From contig JBBSBK010000006.1 in assembly GCA_038251315.1 (NCBI GenBank), forward strand, positions 1-58,976: a stretch of DNA of 58,976 nt, written 5' to 3'. The DNA comes from JBBKXP01 sp038251315 (GTDB lineage Bacteria; Pseudomonadota; Alphaproteobacteria; Rhodobacterales; Rhodobacteraceae). A program made the translations under genes and the position numbers. Of this stretch, positions 53,902 through 58,976 are shown in pieces. Within the stretch, counting starts at the first letter, position 1. The number at the start of each line of letters is the position of its first letter. The notes under the pieces are model-generated. The model saw only the letters and a list, made by a program, of their open reading frames with translations, had not been told where the DNA came from and searched no databases.

Positions 53902-56430
53902 TCATTCACGCCCGCGCAACACCTGTGCGGGTTTGGCGTTCAGCGACCGCAGGGCGAACCCGAGGCCTGCCAACATGGTGGCGACGATCCCGCCGACGAT
54001 GATCCACAGCGCGTTGCCCCAGATCATGCGATAGGTGTTTTCCATGACGAAAGTCGTCACCGCCCAGCCCCCCAGCATCCCCGCGACCAGCGCCACGATC
54101 CCCGCCCCAAGGCCCAGCAGAGCGGCGCGCAGCGCGAAACTGGCCATGATCCGCCCGCGCGTCGCGCCAAGGGTTTTGAGCACAGCCGCCTCGTAGGTGC
54201 GGGCCTGTTCGCCTGCTGCTGCCGCGCCGATCAGAACCAGAAAGCCGGTAACCAGTGTCGCCAGCGCCCCGTAACGCACCCCGGCGGCGATGCCTGCAAT
54301 CAGGTCGGCGACCTGCGTGATCGCGTCGCGGATCGCTATTGCGGTGATGTTGGGATAGGCATTGGCAAGGTCGCGCAGGATCCGCCCCTCGGCCGCCTGA
54401 TCGGCGTAGACGGTGGCGATCCAGCTATGCGGCGCGCCCTGAAGCGCCGTGGCGTTCATCGCCATCACAAAGCCGATTCCGGCCGTTTCAAAATTGACTT
54501 GCCGGAAACTGGCGACCGTTGCCGTGATATCCCGCCCAAGGATATTGACCGTCACAGTGTCGCCGATTTGCAGGCCGATCTCGCGGGCTTCCTCATCGGA
54601 AAAACTCATCAGCGGTGGGCCGTCGTAGTTTTCGGGCCACCATGCACCTTCGGTGATCGTGGTATTCGGGGGCAGGGCGTCGGCATAGGTGACGCCCCTG
54701 TCGCCCTGCACGACCCAATGTCCTTTGGCGAATTCCTCGGCAGGTTGGTCGTTGATCGCGGTGATGACGCCGCGCAGCATCGGCGCGGCCTCTGTCTTGG
54801 TCACGGCGGGGTCGGCTGCCAACCGGTCATTGAAGCCATCAATCTGGTCTGGCTGGATATCGACGAAAAAATAGCTGGGAGCGATTGCGGGCAGTTCATC
54901 GCGAAAAGCGCTGCGCAAGTTGCCGTCGATCTGCCCGACCGATGCGAGAACGGCAAGGCCGAGGCCAAGCGAGAGGACGACCGAGGTGGATTCGCCGCCC
55001 CTTGCGCCAATCGCGCCCAAGGCGAGGCGCAGGGCCGGACGCCCTCGTGCGGCGGTGCGTCCGGCGCGGGCCAATGCGCGGATCAGCAGGGCGGCGAGCG
55101 TCAGGATAATCAGCGCGCCGGTGATGCCGCCCGCTGTCCACAGGGTCAGGAACGCTGTGCCGGTCAGCCAGATGGCGCTGCCGATCAGGGCGGCGATCAG
55201 GAAGGCGGTGGCGATCAGGTAACGGAGCGCGGGCAGGCGGCGGCTGGTCGCAAAGGCATCGCGGAACAGGGTCGCGGCGCGGATGTCGTCGGTGCGGGCC
55301 AGCGGCCAGAGGGTAAAGATCAGCGCTGCGAGGACACCGTAAAGGGCGGCCTCGGCCAAGGGTTCGGGGTAAAGCGTGAATGCGGTCGGGATCGGCAGGG
55401 ATGCTGCGATGAGCGGGGCGAAAAGAAGGGGGAGAGCCGCACCAAGGATGAGGCCAAGGATGATACCGATGACCGTCAGCACGCCGATCTGGATGAAATA
55501 GGTCTGGAAGATGATCGCCCGCGTTGCCCCCAAGGTTTTCAGCGTGGCGATGACGCCGGTCTTGCTGCCAAGGTAGGCGCGCACTGCGGCAGAGACGCCG
55601 ACGCCGCCGACCGCAAGCCCGGACAGGCCGACAAGGATCAGGAACGCGCCGATCCGGTCAACGAACTGTTCCGCGCCGCCCGCCCCGCGCCTACTGTCGC
55701 GCCAACGCAACCCGTGGTCACGAAATTGGATTTCGGCCTGCGTTTCCAGCGCGGCAAGATCGGCGTTATCGGGCAGATCGAGCCGGTAGTTGGTGGAAAA
55801 CAGTGTGCCTTCGGTGATGAGACCCGAATTGGCCAGATCGCGCGTCAGCACGAGGGTCCGGGGGCCAAGACCGAAACCGCCGGTGCCGTTGTCGGGATAT
55901 TTGGTAAGGATCGCAGACAGGATGAAATCCTGTGTGCCCAGCCGAAAGCTGTCGCCGGGTTGCAGCGCTAGTCGGTCGGCCAAGGCCTGTTCCATCACTG
56001 CGCCTGGCAGACCGTTTGCACCTGCGAAAGCATCGGCGATCGGCATATCGGGGGTCAAAATGACGGTGCCGATCAAGGGATATAGGTCGTCGACCGCGCG
56101 CACCTGTGTCAGGCCGCGTTCGGTCTCATCGCCGCGTGTGACCACCGCCATCGAGCGGAAATCGAGCGTTTCCGATACCTTGTCGGCGATACCGTTCATA
56201 AAGGCCAGTTCGTCGTCGCGGGCAAAGCGGTAGGTCAGTTCGACCTCGGCGTCACCTCCCAGGAGAGCCGCACCATTCGCGGTCAGCCCGGCCTCGATCC
56301 CGGCCCGCACGGTGCCAACAGCGGCGATGGCGGCGACGCCAAGCGCAAGGCAGGCGAGGAAGATGCGGAAACCACGCAGGCCCCCACGCAATTCCCGCCG
56401 GGCCAGTCGGGCGGCGATCGCAATGCTCAT
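53902..56430 (-). CDS. ybbP: YbbP-like ABC permease, FtsX family
   Basis: The 842-residue membrane protein has an N-terminal helix (GFRIFLACLALGVAAIAAVG), two FtsX/MacB_FtsX domains and about ten helices in total. It pairs with the ATPase just upstream. Gene order (ybbP-ybbA divergent from tesA) matches E. coli. These type VII-like ABC systems move lipids or lipoproteins across the envelope or act as mechanotransmitters; the YbbAP cargo is not settled. Confidence 0.88.
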   Translation of the reverse strand: MSIAIAARLARRELRGGLRGFRIFLACLALGVAAIAAVGTVRAGIEAGLTANGAALLGGDAEVELTYRFARDDELAFMNGIADKVSETLDFRSMAVVTRGDETERGLTQVRAVDDLYPLIGTVILTPDMPIADAFAGANGLPGAVMEQALADRLALQPGDSFRLGTQDFILSAILTKYPDNGTGGFGLGPRTLVLTRDLANSGLITEGTLFSTNYRLDLPDNADLAALETQAEIQFRDHGLRWRDSRRGAGGAEQFVDRIGAFLILVGLSGLAVGGVGVSAAVRAYLGSKTGVIATLKTLGATRAIIFQTYFIQIGVLTVIGIILGLILGAALPLLFAPLIAASLPIPTAFTLYPEPLAEAALYGVLAALIFTLWPLARTDDIRAATLFRDAFATSRRLPALRYLIATAFLIAALIGSAIWLTGTAFLTLWTAGGITGALIILTLAALLIRALARAGRTAARGRPALRLALGAIGARGGESTSVVLSLGLGLAVLASVGQIDGNLRSAFRDELPAIAPSYFFVDIQPDQIDGFNDRLAADPAVTKTEAAPMLRGVITAINDQPAEEFAKGHWVVQGDRGVTYADALPPNTTITEGAWWPENYDGPPLMSFSDEEAREIGLQIGDTVTVNILGRDITATVASFRQVNFETAGIGFVMAMNATALQGAPHSWIATVYADQAAEGRILRDLANAYPNITAIAIRDAITQVADLIAGIAAGVRYGALATLVTGFLVLIGAAAAGEQARTYEAAVLKTLGATRGRIMASFALRAALLGLGAGIVALVAGMLGGWAVTTFVMENTYRMIWGNALWIIVGGIVATMLAGLGFALRSLNAKPAQVLRGRE

Positions 56431-56437
56431 GTCGGTC

Positions 56438-57130
56438 TCACTCTGCGGCTTTGGCGGCGGCCACGTCGATATGCCCGTCACGCAGCCGCACAATCCGGTC
56501 ACAGCGCAGGGCCAGATCGTCGGCGTGGGTGACCATGACCAGCGTGGCACCGTGCCGATCGCGCAGGCCGAACAGCAGGTCGATGATCGCGCGGCCGTTG
56601 GCTTCGTCCAGGTTGCCGGTGGGTTCGTCGGCCAGCAGGATTTTCGGGCGCGGGGCGGATGCGCGGGCCAAGGCGACCCGCTGCTGTTCGCCGCCCGACA
56701 ACTGCGCCGGATAATGGTCGGCGCGACTGGCCAGCCCGACGGCAGCCAATTCAGCGCTCGCGCGGGTAAAGGCATCGTGATGCCCGGCGAGTTCCAGTGG
56801 GGTTGCGACGTTTTCCAGCGCGGTCATAGTCGGGATCAGGTGGAAAGACTGGAACACCACACCCATATTGTCCCTGCGGAACCGTGCCAGACCGTCCTCG
56901 TCCATCTTGGTCAGGTCTTGGCCCAGTGCGGTGACAGTGCCGCCAGTGGCCTGTTCCAGCCCGCCCATGAGCATGAGGAGTGACGATTTGCCCGATCCAC
57001 TAGGCCCGACCAACCCCAGGGTTTCACCCTGCGCCACGTCCAGCGTGATGCCCGACAGGATATCGACCCGGCCCGCGTTGCCCATCAGGGAAAGGGCAGC
57101 GTCGGTCAGGGACAGGATGGGTGCGGGCAT
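56438..57130 (-). CDS. ybbA: YbbA-like ABC ATPase (LolD/MacB type)
   Basis: The ~230-residue ATPase has Walker A GPSGSGKSS, signature LSGGEQQRVALARA, Walker B ILLADEPTGNLD and the LolD/MacB Q-loop VVFQSFHLIPTMTALENV. Its ATG at 57130 lies in a CATG that also holds the tesA ATG on the other strand. It works with YbbP 7 bases downstream. Confidence 0.9.
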   Translation of the reverse strand: MPAPILSLTDAALSLMGNAGRVDILSGITLDVAQGETLGLVGPSGSGKSSLLMLMGGLEQATGGTVTALGQDLTKMDEDGLARFRRDNMGVVFQSFHLIPTMTALENVATPLELAGHHDAFTRASAELAAVGLASRADHYPAQLSGGEQQRVALARASAPRPKILLADEPTGNLDEANGRAIIDLLFGLRDRHGATLVMVTHADDLALRCDRIVRLRDGHIDVAAAKAAE

Positions 57131-57815
57131 GAAACGGGCCTTTGGCTGGGGGCGTGCCCTTGGATATGGGGCGGGACGCGGGGTGCGCAACCTTTTGATC
57201 GGGCTGATTGTCGGCGTCGGCCTGGCCAATGCCGAACCTGTGACCATCGCCGCGCTGGGTGACAGCCTGACCGCCGGTTACGGGCTGCCGCAGGGTGATG
57301 GGTTCGTGCCCCAGTTGCAGGCCTGGCTGGATGCGCAGGGGGCCGATGCGGTTGTCATCAATGCAGGCGTGTCGGGCGATACGACTGCCGGCGGTCTGGC
57401 GCGGGTCAACTGGACGCTGACGCCGGATGTGGATGGCATGATCGTGGCGCTGGGCGGCAACGATTATTTGCGCGGGCTGGACCCTGCCGTCAGCCGCGCC
57501 AATCTGGATGCGATCCTCGCCAGGGCGCAGGCGGCAGGTGTCGATGTCCTGCTGATCGGGCTCTTGTCGGGGGGCAACTATGGGCCTGACTTCAAGGTAG
57601 CTTTCGACGGGATGTATAGGGATCTCGCTGCCAAATATGACGTACCGCTGCTCGATACCTTCTATCGCGGGCAGTTGGATTTGGCGGGGACGCAGGCGCG
57701 TGTGGGTGACTATATGCAGGCAGACGGCATTCACCCCAACAAGGCGGGCGTCGCGGCGAATGTGGCGGTGATCGGACCGCTGGTGCTGGACCTTGCGGAA
57801 CGGGCTGCGCAGTAG
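57129..57815 (+). CDS. tesA: TesA-like GDSL/SGNH esterase-lysophospholipase
   Basis: The ~228-residue protein has a signal peptide (VRNLLIGLIVGVGLANA), block I GDSLTAGYG with the Ser nucleophile, block III GGNDYLRGL and block V DGIHPNKAG with Asp and His. It hydrolyses thioesters, aryl esters or lysophospholipids in the periplasm. The ATG at 57129 would add 18 residues before the membrane-like segment; a GTG at 57183 gives a standard signal peptide and may be the true start. It is divergent from ybbAP as in E. coli. Confidence 0.9.
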   Translation: MKRAFGWGRALGYGAGRGVRNLLIGLIVGVGLANAEPVTIAALGDSLTAGYGLPQGDGFVPQLQAWLDAQGADAVVINAGVSGDTTAGGLARVNWTLTPDVDGMIVALGGNDYLRGLDPAVSRANLDAILARAQAAGVDVLLIGLLSGGNYGPDFKVAFDGMYRDLAAKYDVPLLDTFYRGQLDLAGTQARVGDYMQADGIHPNKAGVAANVAVIGPLVLDLAERAAQ

Positions 57816-58422
57816 ATGCCGGGGCGGCTTTTCCTGACCCGACCACTGGCCGAGATCGCGGCCTGGGCCGGGGCCGGGACGCTGCCGTTCAACGATCCGC
57901 CGCGTGTCAACATTGCGCCGGGGCAAGAGGTGGCGGTGTTGGGGCCGGAGGGCTGGACCCGGATGCGCTGGGGCATGATCCCGGTCGGCCGGATCAATGC
58001 GCGAGGGCGGCCGGTCATGGAGACCAGCGTGAATGCCCGGTCGGAAACGGTGTTCGACAAATCAGCCTTTGACGGTGTCGGGCGCGGGATTGTCCCGGTC
58101 GATGGCTGGTATGAATGGACCGGAAAAGTGCGGCGCAAAGTGGCGTGGCGGATCCGGGCACGCGATGGCGCGCCGCTGGCGTTCGCGGCGATCACGGACG
58201 TCTGGCAAGGGCCGGGTGGCGTGGATGGTGCCGCAGATGGCGACGGTGACATGTGCGCCCTCTGCCGATGTGGCGGGGGTGGATGACCGGATGGGGGTGA
58301 TTTTGCGGCCTGCCCAGTTCGATGCATGGTTGAATGGCGATGCGACAGGAATGATGGTGCCTTACCCCGATGGCAATCTGATCGTCGAGGCTGCGGTAGA
58401 CGTGGACTGGAACGCGGCCTAA
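57816..58422 (+). pseudogene. SRAP (YedK/HMCES-like) protein, frameshifted and without Cys2/His
   Basis: The sequence follows the SOS-response-associated peptidase fold: MPGRLFLTRPL, NIAPGQEVAV, MRWGMIPVG, SVNARSETV and VPVDGWYEW. The N-terminal Cys2 that links to abasic sites is Pro. The frame is broken at about 58226, where one extra G changes VPQMATVTCAPSADVAG to another frame; the second frame continues to the natural stop at 58422. The active-site His of HDRM is Asp (DDRMGVILRP). Asn and Glu residues remain. It starts directly after the tesA stop. Either a dying gene or a variant with a sequencing error at the G. Confidence 0.75.
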
Positions 58423-58521
58423 TGCGTTTTGCGTTTATCCGGAATCGCAATTCGCTGCCTCTCCCTTCGGTCGAACGCGATTTGCGATACCTCGGTTTCG
58501 GATGGAACGCAAAACGCGTTA
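58420..58521. repeat. 102-bp imperfect inverted repeat (cruciform-like element)
   Basis: TAATGCGTTTTGCGTT (58420-58435) is mirrored by AACGCAAAACGCGTTA (58506-58521) with one mismatch. Inside, ATCCG/CGGAT and ATCGCAA/TTGCGAT also pair. The SRAP stop codon lies in the left arm. It may be a MITE-like or palindromic intergenic element; no transposase is present. Confidence 0.6.
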
Positions 58522-58555
58522 GTGTCGTCCCCTCAATCCGGCAAAGTGAGCCATC

Positions 58556-58750
58556 ATGTCAGTAGCGAAAGTCACCGAGATCAATGTCTTCGCGTCCGTT
58601 TCGTTCGACTTTGCGATGAAAAAGAGGGTCAAACGGGGGTCCAAGACCCCTCAGAGGGCCCGGGTGGCCGATCAGAAGATCACCGTCAGGGACCGGCAAG
58701 GTCAAAGAAAACCGCGTCGTCATGCGGGTGACGTTCATTCTGGCCGATCG
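58556..58750 (+). pseudogene. Dodecin gene with frameshifts
   Basis: The N-terminus MSVAKVTEINVFASVSFDFA and the segment VADQKITVRD match dodecin, a ~67-residue flavin-storing protein. After VRD an extra C near 58693 moves the rest (GKVKENRVVMRVTFILAD) to another frame, and the region that should hold the flavin-stacking Trp (..RGAWVAD) is also shifted (RARVAD). The ATG lies 34 bases after the inverted repeat. Decay or sequencing error cannot be told apart here. Confidence 0.65.
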
Positions 58751-58784
58751 ACGGTGGACGCCCTTGAGAGGCGCCCGCCCGTTT

Positions 58785-58976
58785 TCAGGCGAGTTTCAGG
58801 TTGATTGCCGATTCTCGGCCATCGCGCCCGGCCTCGATATCGAAACTGACTTTCTGATTGTCCTTCAACCCGGTCAGCCCGGATCGTTCGACCGCCGAAA
58901 TATGGACGAAGATATCTTTTGATCCGGCATCGGGGGCAATAAAGCCGAAACTCTTGGTCGTGTTGAACCATTTCAC
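58785..58976 (-). CDS. Cold-shock domain protein, C-terminal part
   Basis: The visible 63 codons read VKWFNTTKSFGFIAPDAGSK, then DIFVHISAVERSGL and a C-terminus ESAINLKLA. This is a CspA-type nucleic-acid-binding beta-barrel with RNP1 (KSFGFI) and RNP2 (DIFVHIS). Only the first few residues are beyond the right edge. It is convergent with the dodecin remnant. Confidence 0.9.
   Translation of the reverse strand: MKWFNTTKSFGFIAPDAGSKDIFVHISAVERSGLTGLKDNQKVSFDIEAGRDGRESAINLKLA

Noticed and set aside
53866..55971. A 701-codon plus-strand frame opposite ybbP.
   Set aside because: Gly/Arg/Gln-rich low-complexity translation, no domain, no start signal; ybbP on the other strand has clear family features.

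Overview
The window is GC-rich chromosomal DNA that looks like an alphaproteobacterium of the Rhodobacterales (Roseobacter/Rhodobacteraceae type). This is inferred from protein styles and gene order: mreB-mreC-mreD-mrdA-rodA, tesA divergent from ybbAP, a leuA with a leucine leader peptide, LOV-like HWE kinases, two-ATPase polyol-type ABC operons and a dabB-dabA pair. Genes are tightly packed, with many ATGA stop/start overlaps. No rRNA, tRNA or CRISPR was seen.

Layout. 0-1 kb: the start of a secreted protein leaving the left edge and a decayed GST-like gene. 1.1-3.3 kb: a three-gene translationally coupled unit of a reduced P450-like protein, an acyl carrier protein and an alpha/beta hydrolase. 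This is the best candidate here for an undescribed biosynthetic system. 3.5-12 kb: a LacI regulator with two tandem operators, facing a sugar/polyol ABC operon (binding protein, two permeases, small membrane protein, two ATPases) that ends in a fused dihydroxyacetone kinase. 12.1-17.9 kb: a dabB-dabA inorganic-carbon operon plus a zinc-ribbon DUF6671 gene, with a divergent LysR regulator. 17.9-20.3 kb: a low-GC, decayed accessory patch holding a GH19-DUF2272 cell-wall hydrolase and transposase-like debris. 20.3-32.4 kb: a catabolic island of Rieske oxygenase, PotABCD-like transporter, class III aminotransferase, GcvT-like protein, two phytoene-desaturase-like flavoproteins and a TetR regulator. 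Three copies of one palindrome (TTGAGYGCTCAA) mark its three transcription units.

32.4-42.8 kb: a LOV-like kinase that has lost its photoactive cysteine, with its response regulator; ghrA; the rod-shape operon; and leuA preceded by an unreported short leader gene with four consecutive Leu codons and a nested RNA structure. 42.8-59 kb: mostly housekeeping genes (SDR, Fe-S photolyase, an 18-repeat MORN protein, nadE, an SH3 protein, an EEP nuclease-like protein, an MFS exporter, a zincin, gltX, ybbAP/tesA). The right end holds two frameshifted genes (SRAP and dodecin), a large inverted repeat between them, and a cold-shock gene running off the edge.

How the parts work together. The 4.7-12 kb operon should import a small polyol or ketose and phosphorylate it under LacI control. 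The 20-32 kb island should import a cationic or methylated amine, open it with a Rieske oxygenase and flavoproteins, and pass one-carbon and amino groups on through the GcvT-like protein and the aminotransferase under TetR control. Both substrates are inferences. All functional calls come from motifs and family knowledge; no database search was run.
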